Source: Roseiarcus sp963836695 (GTDB lineage: Bacteria; Pseudomonadota; Alphaproteobacteria; Rhizobiales; Beijerinckiaceae). From it: a stretch of 64,000 bases of DNA. The translations under genes were made by a program, and so were the position numbers. The notes beneath the pieces are model-generated. The model was not told where the DNA came from. It made no database searches and saw only the letters and a program-made list of their open reading frames with translations. Where the stretch lies: contig CAWIKX010000040.1 in the NCBI GenBank assembly GCA_963836695.1, positions 248,001-312,000 on the forward strand. The letters run 5' to 3'. This document shows positions 35,946 to 45,142 of the stretch, piece after piece. Positions within the stretch are counted from its first letter, which is position 1. The number at the start of each line of letters is the position of its first letter.

Positions 35946-36968
35946 TCAGGCGTTGACGCGCAACCCGCTCTCGCGGTCGAACAAGTGCACTGCCTGGCTT
36001 GGCGCCGACAGCGTGACCGCAGCGCCAGGAAAGAGGCCGCTCGGGTCGGCGCAGGTCGCCTTGACCGTTTGGCCCCCGACATCGACGTCGAGATAGTGCA
36101 GCGGGCCGGCCGGCTCTATGAGCGCGAGCTCCCCCATGAGCGTGAAGCCGTCCGAGCCGCCATTTGCCGTGGGAGCGAGATCGTGAGGACGTACGCCGAC
36201 GAGGCGTCCGGCGCCGTGTCCCCCCGGCGCCGTCTCGCCCGGAAGCAGGTTCATCTGGGGCGAGCCGATGAAGCCCGCGACGAAGACATTCATGGGGGCG
36301 CGGTAGATTTTCATGGGCTCGTCGAACTGCTGAAGGACGCCGTTGTTCATGACCGCGATGCGGTCGGACATGACCATCGCCTCCTCCTGATCGTGCGTGA
36401 CAAAGACGACGGTGATTTTGAGCTCGCGCTGCAGCCGCTTGATCTCGGTGCGCGTCTTCACCCGCAGGCTCGCGTCAAGATTGGAAAGCGGCTCGTCCAT
36501 AAGGAGCGCCGCCGGATGCCGAACGATCGCGCGCCCTACCGCGACCCTCTGTCGCTGGCCGCCCGACAACTCCGCGGGTGAGCGGTCGAGGAACGGGTTG
36601 AGCCCGAGCAGATCGGCGGCCCAGGCAACCTGCGTCGTGATCGCCTGTTCCTCGGCCTTCTGCTGGCGCAGGGGAAAGGCCAGATTTTCGCGCACCGACA
36701 TGTGCGGATAGAGCGCATAATCCTGAAACACGAGCGCGATGTTGCGGTTGCGCGCCGCAACTGGGGTCATGTCGCGGCCGTCGAACAGGATTCGGCCGTC
36801 GGATATCTCCTCAAGGCCCGCGATGCAGAAAAGAAGCGTGCTCTTGCCGCAGCCCGACGGACCGAGGAACGACACGAAGCCGCCGTCGGGAATCTCGAGA
36901 TCGAGCGCATGCAGAACAGGCGTCGTCCCATAGCTCTTGCTGACGGTTTCGATGGTGATCGCGCTCAT
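35946..36968 (-). CDS. Sugar-type ABC transporter ATP-binding protein (UgpC/MalK-like)
   Basis: 340 residues. Walker A GPSGCGKST, signature LSGGQRQRVAVGRAIVRHPA, Walker B LLMDEPLSNLDASLR and the switch His in VFVTHDQEEAM are intact, followed by a C-terminal TOBE/regulatory domain (about 240-340; LVGVRPHDLAPT). It powers the importer formed with the fused permease and binding protein. 5 bp separate it from the permease gene. Confidence 0.92.
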   Translation of the reverse strand: MSAITIETVSKSYGTTPVLHALDLEIPDGGFVSFLGPSGCGKSTLLFCIAGLEEISDGRILFDGRDMTPVAARNRNIALVFQDYALYPHMSVRENLAFPLRQQKAEEQAITTQVAWAADLLGLNPFLDRSPAELSGGQRQRVAVGRAIVRHPAALLMDEPLSNLDASLRVKTRTEIKRLQRELKITVVFVTHDQEEAMVMSDRIAVMNNGVLQQFDEPMKIYRAPMNVFVAGFIGSPQMNLLPGETAPGGHGAGRLVGVRPHDLAPTANGGSDGFTLMGELALIEPAGPLHYLDVDVGGQTVKATCADPSGLFPGAAVTLSAPSQAVHLFDRESGLRVNA

Positions 36969-36972
36969 GGCG

Positions 36973-38922
36973 TCAACCCTTCACCGCGCCGGACAAAGCG
37001 CCCTGGACGAGGAAACGCTGGAAGAAGAAGGCGACAAGCACGGGTGGAAGAATGGACAGCACGCTTGCTGCGAACATCGGGCCATATTCATAGAATTGCG
37101 CCTGGCTGAGAAAGCCGGAGATCACGACCGGAATCGTCTGCGCGTTTGGCGTGGAGGTGAGGATCAGCGCGAACAGGAACTCGTTCCAGCTCGCGAGAAA
37201 ACAGAAGATGATCGCAGCGACGATGCCTGGGCGCACGACCGGGATGAGCACACGCGTCATCATGCCGAACCACGAGCATCCGTCGATCAGAGCCGCACGG
37301 TCGAGGCTCATGGGCACGCCCTCGAAATAGCTGCGCATCATCCATACGCTTAGCGGCAGCAGGAAAGACGAGTAGGCGATGATGAGGCCGGTGCGGGTGT
37401 CAATCAGGGAAAGCGTGCGGTAGCAGATGAAGAACGGCAGCACGAGCGTGAGCGCCGGCGTCATCCGAGTGAGCAGGAGCGTCCAAAGGCTTACGCGAAA
37501 AAATCTGGCCTTGCCGAAGCGGGCGAAGGCGTAACCCGCGAAGGTGCCGAGCGCGACGCAGATAATCGACACGCTGGCGCCCACGACGAAGCTGTTGAAG
37601 ATCGAGAGAGGAACCCGCCTTGCCTGCACGCTTGTCGAGAACTGGGCGCCCGACTGCGGCAGCAGCACCGTCTGAAAATTCTGAAGCGTTATTGTGCTCG
37701 GCACGAGGGTCGGCGGAGTGCGGATCAAATCGCTCGCGGGCGTGAGGCTCATGAGGACGAGCGTTAGAACGGGAAGCGCGGACCACAGGAAAATGACGAC
37801 AGCCAGCAGAGAGAATCCGCCGCGACTAAGTGCGCGCGAGAGCGGCGCAGGCAACGCGCGGCGAACTCGATAAGCTCCAAGCGAGGCCGGGGGAGCAGGA
37901 GCTCCGCGAACGCGCGCCGGGAGAAGAGCGGATTGCGCTTCATCTGCGGCCGCGGAGGGCCGCTGACGATTGCGCCGCTCGCGGAACACCACGACGTAAA
38001 CGATCGCCAAGAGGAAGCTCAGCGCCGTGAGGAAATAAAGGAGGCTCGCCCCTTCGCCGAACCGCAGGAACTGGAAGGCCGTGAGGTAGCCGAGCCAGGA
38101 TAATACCGTCGTCGCTGCGCCCGGGCCCCCACGCGTCATGATCCAGAGAATGTCGAAAGCCATCAGGGAATTGATGGTCGTCACGATCGCGACGAACAGA
38201 AGATTCGGCTTCAGCCAAGGGAGCGTTATAGCGAAGAAACGCGCGACCGGGCCGGCGCCGTCCAGCATGGCGGCGCGGCGCAGGCTGTCGGGCATCGACT
38301 GCAGGCCAGCGAGCAGCATGAGAGCTGTCAGCGGCGCCTGGCTCCAGACCTGTGTAAGGGCGACAAGATTGAGGGCGCGAAAGCCGTCGCCAAGCCACGG
38401 CAGCGCGAAACGTCCTAATCCGAGGTCGTCGAGAAGCCCGGTCAGCGCTCCATAATCGCCGGCGTAGACGAACGACCACAGGACGCCGACCGACACGGGA
38501 GCCATCGCCCATGGAACCAGCACAAAGCTTCGGAGCAGTCCCCGTCCGACGAAGCGCTGATTGAGCACAAGGGCCATCGCCAGGCCGAGCAAGGTCGAAC
38601 CAACGACGGTAAAGCCGGCGAAATAGACCGTCCGCCCGATCGCCGCCCAGAAGTCCGCGTTGCCGATCGCGGCGGCATAGTTGCCGAACCCTACGAAGAG
38701 CCATTTCTTCGTGATCGGATTGGTCCGATGCAGGCTCATATAGAAGCTATAGACAAGCGGGCCGCCGACCACGATCGCGACCACCAGCAGCGTCGGGGCG
38801 ACCGTCAGATAGGCAAAACCCGGAACATGCGCCCGTTGCGGACGAAGCGGCTGCGCCAAGGGACGGTTCGCAACCTGAGCGGTCACGCCGTCAACCTTGT
38901 GGAGCGCACCAGCGGCAGACAT
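36973..38922 (-). CDS. Fused sugar ABC transporter permease (UgpA/MalF plus UgpE/MalG type)
   Basis: 649 residues, about twice the normal permease length. The first half (about 30-320, six helices) has the coupling loop LRRAAMLDGAGPVARFFAI; the second half (about 365-649, six helices) has LDRAALIDGCSWFGMMTRVL. A proline- and alanine-rich linker (about 320-360) joins them. The frame is clean throughout, with no sign of a sequencing join, so both halves of the transmembrane channel appear to be made as one chain. Confidence 0.88.
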   Translation of the reverse strand: MSAAGALHKVDGVTAQVANRPLAQPLRPQRAHVPGFAYLTVAPTLLVVAIVVGGPLVYSFYMSLHRTNPITKKWLFVGFGNYAAAIGNADFWAAIGRTVYFAGFTVVGSTLLGLAMALVLNQRFVGRGLLRSFVLVPWAMAPVSVGVLWSFVYAGDYGALTGLLDDLGLGRFALPWLGDGFRALNLVALTQVWSQAPLTALMLLAGLQSMPDSLRRAAMLDGAGPVARFFAITLPWLKPNLLFVAIVTTINSLMAFDILWIMTRGGPGAATTVLSWLGYLTAFQFLRFGEGASLLYFLTALSFLLAIVYVVVFRERRNRQRPSAAADEAQSALLPARVRGAPAPPASLGAYRVRRALPAPLSRALSRGGFSLLAVVIFLWSALPVLTLVLMSLTPASDLIRTPPTLVPSTITLQNFQTVLLPQSGAQFSTSVQARRVPLSIFNSFVVGASVSIICVALGTFAGYAFARFGKARFFRVSLWTLLLTRMTPALTLVLPFFICYRTLSLIDTRTGLIIAYSSFLLPLSVWMMRSYFEGVPMSLDRAALIDGCSWFGMMTRVLIPVVRPGIVAAIIFCFLASWNEFLFALILTSTPNAQTIPVVISGFLSQAQFYEYGPMFAASVLSILPPVLVAFFFQRFLVQGALSGAVKG

Positions 38923-38956
38923 GGTTCTCCTGCGCTCATCCTTGATTTCATGCGAA

Positions 38957-40258
38957 CTACTGGTACTGCTTCTTGAGTTCGCCGACCTTGCCGCTCAGCT
39001 GCGCGACGAGTTGATCGGTTGAGCCGGCGCCGCGGATGTAATCCTGCACGTGCTGCATCATGAACAGGTCCCATTCCGGGAACCAGATCGTCTTCGCAAT
39101 CTTACGGGACGTTGCGAGCTGAAGCTGCTTGTTGGAAATGTCGACGTCGCGCCATTTCGAGAAGCTGGCGACCACGTCGGGATCGGCCATGACTTCCTTG
39201 TAGCCGGAGCCAAGGCCGAACTCGAGCGCCCAGCGCTTGATGACGTGATATTGGCCGTCCTTCGCCTTGCCGCCGAAAAACCGCACGAGGGTCCAGGCCC
39301 GTTCGACGTCGATGGGCTCCTTGGCCATCAGGTAGGCGGCGGTCCAGGCGAAGGTCGAATGCGTCTTGCCGGGCATGAGCGCGTTCTTCACCTTGCCCGC
39401 GGCCTTCGACATCTTCGGGTCGTTGGCGACCTTCTGGTCGTAGTCGTGCAGGATCATGAACGTATGGCGTCCCGTCGCATAGCTCGGCACGCCCTCGTCC
39501 GGCATGGTCATGATGTCGGGAGCGACAAGCTGCTCCTTGTAGAGGGTGCGGTGGACTTCAAGGACCTTGCGGAGGGAGGCGTCGTCGACGAAATCGCTCT
39601 TCTCGTCAAAGACGGGCGCGCCCTCCGCGTACCAGCAGGAAAACAGGCTCCAGGACAGCTCGGGCCATTTCTGCCCCCAGGCGCTGTTGTACGGGGCGTC
39701 GGAAACCCCGTCCTTCTTGAGCTTACGGCAGGCGTCTAGCAGACTGTCCCAGCTATCGGGAACCTGCAGGCCTGACTTCGAAAGATGCTCCTCGTTATAG
39801 ATGAAGGCGTTGTGGCCGGCGTAGTAAGGTAGGCCCGCGATCTTGCCGGTGGGCAGGGACAGCGAGGCGACGGCGACGGGGAACATCGCCGCCTTGATCG
39901 CGTCGATGTCGGGCAGGCCTTCGAGGTCACGGGTCCAGTCGGCTGCGTTCCAGCGCGCGATGTGGTCTTCCTCGGAATACATCATGTCGACGTGCTGGCC
40001 GCCGGTGAGCTTCGTCTCCACCACGGGGTGATAGTCGCCGGAGACGAGCTCGTAGGTGACGGACTCGTCATAGAGCTTCTTGAACGTGTCGACGTTCTGG
40101 TCGACGATCTCCGGGTGGTATTGCCAGCCAATGAAGGTCAGGGGCTTTGCGGGCGCCGCGAAGGCGCTTCGGCCGGCGAGCACGACGGCCGAGAGGGCGG
40201 CGCCGCCTTGCAACACGTGTCGACGCGAGATGAGAAAAGCGTTGAGCGGAGAGGTCAC
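38957..40258 (-). CDS. Extracellular sugar-type solute-binding protein
   Basis: 433 residues. ISRRHVLQGGAALSAVVLAG is a Tat-type signal peptide (SRRxxL with a hydrophobic stretch) ending near AFA. The mature part (LTFIGWQYHPEIVDQNVDTF onward) is a group 1 binding protein of the family 1 extracellular domain. It is the first gene of the transport and catabolic operon after the regulator. Confidence 0.87.
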   Translation of the reverse strand: MTSPLNAFLISRRHVLQGGAALSAVVLAGRSAFAAPAKPLTFIGWQYHPEIVDQNVDTFKKLYDESVTYELVSGDYHPVVETKLTGGQHVDMMYSEEDHIARWNAADWTRDLEGLPDIDAIKAAMFPVAVASLSLPTGKIAGLPYYAGHNAFIYNEEHLSKSGLQVPDSWDSLLDACRKLKKDGVSDAPYNSAWGQKWPELSWSLFSCWYAEGAPVFDEKSDFVDDASLRKVLEVHRTLYKEQLVAPDIMTMPDEGVPSYATGRHTFMILHDYDQKVANDPKMSKAAGKVKNALMPGKTHSTFAWTAAYLMAKEPIDVERAWTLVRFFGGKAKDGQYHVIKRWALEFGLGSGYKEVMADPDVVASFSKWRDVDISNKQLQLATSRKIAKTIWFPEWDLFMMQHVQDYIRGAGSTDQLVAQLSGKVGELKKQYQ

Positions 40259-40424
40259 CTTGGGGTCTCCCTTGTGCGGCTTCCCGGCATGATGTCAGGA
40301 CTTTCTCTTTCTGCCTAGCCTTCTTTTTATTTTGCGATCAGAAACCGCTTGATAGGCTCCAGACGACAACGATTTCGGCAGAAATACTGACAAAAATGAT
40401 CAAGAACTCAAAAAATGGAAAAGC

Positions 40425-41345
40425 TCAGTCCGAGTTCGGCTGTGTGTCGTCAGTGTCGCGAAATGTCGTGTACTGCTGCTTGATGCGCCTCAGTTTCTCC
40501 TGCGCGCGGGAACTTCGGATCGCCGCGCCATAGGCCAACATGTCAATCGCCGCCAGGAAGGCGTAGCGCAGGCAGGTCGGGCCGACCACGTCGCCATCGT
40601 CGGCGATGTCGAGCGCGAGAGGCAGGGCGACCGCCTTGGCCAACGGTGTGTCTCGCACCGTGAGCGCGATGGTCGTCGCGCCGTAGTCGGCAGCGATCCG
40701 AACCGCCTTGATGACTTCGGCGTTGTTGCCGCTGAGCGAAGAGCAGAACACGACATCGCCGCGCTCGACCGTCGCCGCCAGCATCATCTGCATCTGGTGA
40801 TCGCTGCTGCTGGTGATGCGCAGGCCAAGGCGGAACAAGCGGTTATGAACTTCGTCGACCATCCAGCTCGACACGCCGCCGCTGCCGAAGGCGTAGATCA
40901 TTTGACTGCGCGTCAGCGCGTCGATGACCCGCTCGAGCATGACGACGTCGATCGTCTTCTGCGCCGCCAGGACCGCGCGCTGGGCGCGCAGGACGACCCG
41001 TTCCTGCACCTCCGCCAGCGTGCCCGGCGGCGTTAGCGGCTCGAGGTAGCGCATTCCGACCCGAAGGCTGCTCATGACCTTGAGCTTCAGGTCGCGTAAG
41101 CCGTCGCATCCGATCACCCGGCTAAAGCGTGTGATCGTCGGGGCGGACACACCGAGCCACGTCACCAGATCCTCGATCGGCTTTTCGACGAAAATCGTTG
41201 GGTGGTGCAGGATGGCGTTGGCTATCTTGCCGTGCGCCTTCGAGAGTTTGTCCGCATTGTCGAGAAGATAGCCAATGACGTCGTGAGCCGCGTAGTCCTG
41301 CGGAAAGTCTCTCCTCGGCCGTTCCCGTTGGAAAGGCTCGCCCAT
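40425..41345 (-). CDS. RpiR-family transcriptional regulator
   Basis: 306 residues from ATG 41345 (an in-frame TTG at 41399 would add 18). The HTH domain reads IEDLVTWLGVSAPTITRFSR; the SIS domain includes SQMIYAFGSGGVSSWMVDEV and VVFCSSLSGNNAEVIKAVRI. It probably controls the operon that begins 166 bp downstream, responding to a sugar phosphate or other intermediate. Confidence 0.88.
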   Translation of the reverse strand: MGEPFQRERPRRDFPQDYAAHDVIGYLLDNADKLSKAHGKIANAILHHPTIFVEKPIEDLVTWLGVSAPTITRFSRVIGCDGLRDLKLKVMSSLRVGMRYLEPLTPPGTLAEVQERVVLRAQRAVLAAQKTIDVVMLERVIDALTRSQMIYAFGSGGVSSWMVDEVHNRLFRLGLRITSSSDHQMQMMLAATVERGDVVFCSSLSGNNAEVIKAVRIAADYGATTIALTVRDTPLAKAVALPLALDIADDGDVVGPTCLRYAFLAAIDMLAYGAAIRSSRAQEKLRRIKQQYTTFRDTDDTQPNSD

Positions 41346-41591
41346 TGTCCGACGGTTCCCTGCACGCTCGATCTGCTTCGATCCATATAGCGCTCGCAAC
41401 TCATTAAGAGATAGCGCAGCTCCGGCGCCTTTCGCCCTCCCGCCGATCGTGTCCGAGGCCTCGCTTGGCCGACCGCGAGGCGCGGCTGCCTGTTTCGGGC
41501 ACGAGTTGGCTCGCCCTGCTTACCGACTTCTCACCGGGGAACGACCAGGCTTCGTAGATGGTGCTCCTTTTATTGAAATCATTCAGTAAAT

Positions 41592-41668
41592 TGGTCGGGG
41601 CAGCAGGATTTGAACCTGCGACCTGAAGTACCCAAAACTTCCGCGCTACCAGGCTGCGCTATACCCCG
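41592..41668 (-). tRNA. tRNA-Pro (TGG)
   Basis: 77 nt including CCA. The acceptor stem CGGGGTA pairs with TGCCCCG, the D arm is AGCGCAGCCTGGTAGCGC, the anticodon arm GAAGT-TTTGGGT-ACTTC gives TGG, and the T arm holds GGTTCAAATCC. A 3' fragment related to it occurs at 18053-18094. Confidence 0.94.
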
Positions 41669-41749
41669 TTCTCTGGGGCCGTGTGGCTATCACGCGAAAC
41701 GCGCCCGAACAAGGGAGCGGCCCGCGCGGGCGTTCGCGCGCCCCGCCGC

Positions 41750-42637
41750 TCAGGCCGTCTCGCGCAGAAATGCGATCAGCGTGTCGGCCGTCTCCCGCGG
41801 CAGGAGATCCGGAAAGAAATGCCCGCTGGGCAAGGAGGCCGCCCGCACATTTTCCGCGTGCTTGCGCCATTCGGCGGGAATGTCGAACAGCTGCGCCATG
41901 AGACCGTTCGCGCCGTAGAAGGCGAGCAAAGGCGCTGCGACCTTGCGGTCGAGGTCGGCGGCGTCATGATCGAGGTCGATTGTCGCCGCCGCGCGATAAT
42001 CGGAGCACGAGCCGTGGATCATGGCCGGGTCGCGCCAGGCGCGCCGGTAGGCTTCCAGCTGCGCTGAGTCGAAATCCGCCAGTTTCGCCGAGCCCCAGCT
42101 GGTGAGGCAGGTCTCGTAAAAGAAGTCCGGGTCGGCGCCGATCATCCGCTCCGGCACGGGCTCTGGCTGCGACAGGAAAAACCAGTGCCAGTAGCCGCCG
42201 GCAAGATGCCGGTTCAGCTCCATGAAAATCACATGTGTCGGCACGATGTCGAGGAGAGCGACGCCTTGGACGACCTCCGGATGATCGAGAGTCAGTCTGT
42301 GGGCAGCTCTCGCGCCCCGATCGTGGCCGACGAGATGAAACCGCCCATGGCCGAGCGCGCGCATGAGGCGAACATGATCCTCAGCCATCGCCCGAAAACT
42401 GTAGTTGGACCGATCCGGCAGCGATCGCGGCTTTGCGGACTCGCCATAGCCGCGCAGGTCCGCGCATACGACCGAATAGCCCGCTTTAACCAGGCGCGGC
42501 GCGATCTGCGCCCACATCGCGCGCGTTTGCGGGTAGCCGTGCAGCAGAAGAATGGGTGACCCGCTTCCCGCAGTCACGCAGGCGATCGAGATCCCCTCGC
42601 CGACCTCTACCGTGCGGCGCTCGAAACCCTCGAACAT
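41750..42637 (-). CDS. Fluoroacetate dehalogenase-like alpha/beta hydrolase
   Basis: 295 residues. Every residue known to matter in the fluoroacetate dehalogenase of Rhodopseudomonas has a counterpart: nucleophile Asp106 with Arg107 and Arg110 in GHDRGAR, acid Asp130 in LLDIVPTH, halide-pocket His151, Trp152 (GYWHWFF) and Tyr214 (CSDYRA), and base His273 in SGHFFPD. Such enzymes cleave the C-F bond of fluoroacetate or the C-Cl bond of chloroacetate. The gene stops 4 bp before aspS begins to end and lies on the same strand, so it may be read with aspS. Activity on fluoride substrates is inferred only. Confidence 0.82.
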   Translation of the reverse strand: MFEGFERRTVEVGEGISIACVTAGSGSPILLLHGYPQTRAMWAQIAPRLVKAGYSVVCADLRGYGESAKPRSLPDRSNYSFRAMAEDHVRLMRALGHGRFHLVGHDRGARAAHRLTLDHPEVVQGVALLDIVPTHVIFMELNRHLAGGYWHWFFLSQPEPVPERMIGADPDFFYETCLTSWGSAKLADFDSAQLEAYRRAWRDPAMIHGSCSDYRAAATIDLDHDAADLDRKVAAPLLAFYGANGLMAQLFDIPAEWRKHAENVRAASLPSGHFFPDLLPRETADTLIAFLRETA

Positions 42638-42641
42638 GGGA

Positions 42642-44462
42642 TCACTTGTCCGGCGTGACGACGCGGACGTGAAGCTCGCGCAACTGCTTGGGCGTCGCCG
42701 GCGAGGGCGCGCCCATGAGCAGGTCCTCGGCTCGCTGGTTCATCGGGAAGAGCGCCACCTCGCGCAAGTTCTGCTCGCCCGCGAGCAGCATCACGATGCG
42801 ATCCACGCCCGCCGCCATGCCCCCATGCGGCGGCGCGCCGTATTGGAACGCGCGATACATGCCGCCGAACCGGTCGATGACCGTCTGTTCGCTGTAACCC
42901 GCGATCTCGAAAGCCTTCACCATAGCTTCGGGACGATGGTTGCGGATGCCGCCTGACGCGAGCTCATAGCCGTTGCAGGCGATGTCGTACTGGAACGCCT
43001 TGATCGTGAGCGGATCCTGCATTTGGAGCGCGTCAAGCCCGCCTTGCGGCATGGAAAAGGGGTTGTGCGAGAAGTCGACCTTCTTCTCCTCTTCATCCAA
43101 TTCGTACATGGGGAAATCGACGACCCAGGCGAACTCGAACCGATCCTCGTCGACAAGCTTGAGTTCCTGGCCGACTTTCGTGCGTGCGAGGCCAGCGAAT
43201 TTGACGAACTTATCCGGATCGCCCGCGACAAAGAACGCGGAGTCGCCCGCCTTGAGACCGAGCGCGACCCGGACCGCCTCGACACGCTCCGGTCCAATGT
43301 TATTGGCGAGCGGCCCGCGCCCGCCCACTCCGGCCGCCTTCGGATCGGCGGCAAGCGAAGTCTCGTCCTGAGAGCGATCGAAAAAGAGAATATAGCCGAG
43401 CCCTGGCTGGCCCTCGCCTTGCGCCCATGCGTTCATCCGATCGGCGAACGTCCGCTGCCCTCCTCCCGGCGCGGGAATGGCCCACACTTCGTTTTTCTCG
43501 ACCTCGAGCAACCTTGCGAAGACCTTGAAGCCCGACCCGCGAAAATTCTCGGAAACATTCTGCATCACAATCGGATTGCGCAGGTCAGGCTTGTCGGAGC
43601 CATATTTGCGCATCGCCTCGGCGTAAGGGATGCGCGGCCAGGGGGACGGGGTGACGGGTTTGCCGCGAGCAAACTCCTCGAATACGCCCCTTATGACCGG
43701 CTCCATCGCAGCAAAAACATCATCTTGCTCGACGAAGCTCATCTCGATGTCCAGCTGGTAGAACTCGCCCGGCAGACGGTCGGCGCGCGGGTCCTCGTCA
43801 CGAAAGCAGGGCGCGATCTGGAAATAGCGGTCGAAGCCCGCCATCATCAAAAGCTGCTTGTACTGCTGCGGCGCCTGCGGCAGCGCGTAGAACGTGCCCG
43901 GATGCAGACGGGACGGCACGAGGAAGTCGCGCGCGCCTTCGGGGCTCGAGGCGGTGAGGATCGGAGTCTGGAACTCAAAGAACCCCTGCCCTTTCATCCG
44001 TTTACGAAGCGAATCAATGATCTGGCCCCGCAGCATGATGTTTTGGTGGAGCTTTTCCCGCCTTAGATCGAGGAACCGGTAGCGGAGCCGCGTGTCCTCA
44101 GGATATGGCTGGTCACCGAAGACCGGCAACGGCAAATCGCCGGCTGGCCCCAGGACTTCGATCTCGCGGACGTAAACCTCGATGAGCCCGGTCGCCATTT
44201 CCGGGTTTTCCGTACCCGCCGGGCGCTTGCGCACGCTTCCGTCGACCCGGATCACGAATTCCGAACGCAGCTTTTCCGCCTGGCCGAAGGCGGGCAAATC
44301 CGGGTCGACCACGCATTGGGTCATGCCGTAATGGTCGCGCAGATCGATGAACAGCAAGCCGCCGTGGTCGCGGATGCGATGGCACCAGCCGGAAAGCCGA
44401 ACGTCGGCGCCGTCCTCGGCGAGGGTCAGGGCGCCGCAGGTGTGGGTGCGGTAGCGATGCAT
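42642..44462 (-). CDS. aspS: Aspartyl-tRNA synthetase
   Basis: 606 residues, full length. The N-terminal OB domain (LSGWCHRIRDHGGLLFIDLR) binds the anticodon; class II motif 1 is near FFEFQTPILTASSPEGARDF, motif 2 is CFRDEDPRADRLPGEFYQLD, and motif 3 reads GMAAGVDRIVMLLAG. The long GAD insertion between motifs 2 and 3 marks the bacterial form. Many alphaproteobacteria use a non-discriminating version that also charges tRNA-Asn; sequence alone does not decide this. Confidence 0.96.
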   Translation of the reverse strand: MHRYRTHTCGALTLAEDGADVRLSGWCHRIRDHGGLLFIDLRDHYGMTQCVVDPDLPAFGQAEKLRSEFVIRVDGSVRKRPAGTENPEMATGLIEVYVREIEVLGPAGDLPLPVFGDQPYPEDTRLRYRFLDLRREKLHQNIMLRGQIIDSLRKRMKGQGFFEFQTPILTASSPEGARDFLVPSRLHPGTFYALPQAPQQYKQLLMMAGFDRYFQIAPCFRDEDPRADRLPGEFYQLDIEMSFVEQDDVFAAMEPVIRGVFEEFARGKPVTPSPWPRIPYAEAMRKYGSDKPDLRNPIVMQNVSENFRGSGFKVFARLLEVEKNEVWAIPAPGGGQRTFADRMNAWAQGEGQPGLGYILFFDRSQDETSLAADPKAAGVGGRGPLANNIGPERVEAVRVALGLKAGDSAFFVAGDPDKFVKFAGLARTKVGQELKLVDEDRFEFAWVVDFPMYELDEEEKKVDFSHNPFSMPQGGLDALQMQDPLTIKAFQYDIACNGYELASGGIRNHRPEAMVKAFEIAGYSEQTVIDRFGGMYRAFQYGAPPHGGMAAGVDRIVMLLAGEQNLREVALFPMNQRAEDLLMGAPSPATPKQLRELHVRVVTPDK

Positions 44463-44615
44463 GATAGGGTCTTTTTCGCGTCAAACGGCGTTGAACGCGG
44501 TGCCTAAACGAAAAAGCAGAGGGGGGAAAGCGCGAAGTCGGCGAAGCGCGCCCCGCCCATTGTCGAGGCGCTAACCCGGCGGGGGACCACGCACAGCCGA
44601 TTGCGGGAGAGGGTC

Positions 44616-45116
44616 ATGGCGGCGGTGTACGTAGATCTCGGCAGCATCGGCTCGAAGTGGCCCGCAGCCTGCAGGACCGCTGCGGCCCACCTGAACCAAC
44701 TGTTCAAGCAGAACTCGATCGGCGTCTCGCTTGCCTTTGCCGGCAAAGGTGGACCCAGAATCGCGGTCCGGACCGACCCCTCGATCACAGGGACGTTTCA
44801 CGGCCACACCCGAACGGAGACCATCTCCGGCCAGCTGCAGAGCGCCGTGGTGTCGCTCCCGGTCAAGGCGTCGATCAACACTCCGCAGGGCGTGCGCGAG
44901 GCCGGTGCGGGCGTGCTGGAGGTGATCGTCGCCCACGAGTTCGTCCACGCGCTTGGCCAGGTCGAGCACAGCGCCTCGCACCTGATGTGCAGTCCCATGA
45001 CGCCTGTGCCCGGCAACAGCCCCTCCGGCGACTTGCTCCAGGCCAACGGGGTCAACCTGCCGCCGATCGCTCTCGCTCCCGATACAATCCAGCTCCTGCA
45101 ATCGCTCTGGCCATGA
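44616..45116 (+). CDS. Small HExxH metalloprotease-like protein
   Basis: 166 residues from ATG 44616, with GAGAGGG just upstream. VIVAHEFVHALGQVEHSASH carries HEFVH (His107, Glu108, His111), Gly114 and then Glu117-His118, followed by Met124 and Met128. This recalls the metzincin pattern HExxHxxGxxH with a Met-turn, but the third ligand position holds Glu and a His comes one residue later. No signal peptide is seen. A zinc peptidase is likely; substrate is unknown. It faces a PEP-CTERM gene 26 bp away. Confidence 0.65.
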   Translation: MAAVYVDLGSIGSKWPAACRTAAAHLNQLFKQNSIGVSLAFAGKGGPRIAVRTDPSITGTFHGHTRTETISGQLQSAVVSLPVKASINTPQGVREAGAGVLEVIVAHEFVHALGQVEHSASHLMCSPMTPVPGNSPSGDLLQANGVNLPPIALAPDTIQLLQSLWP

Positions 45117-45142
45117 GGGAACCGCGCCGGGCCCGCGGTCGA

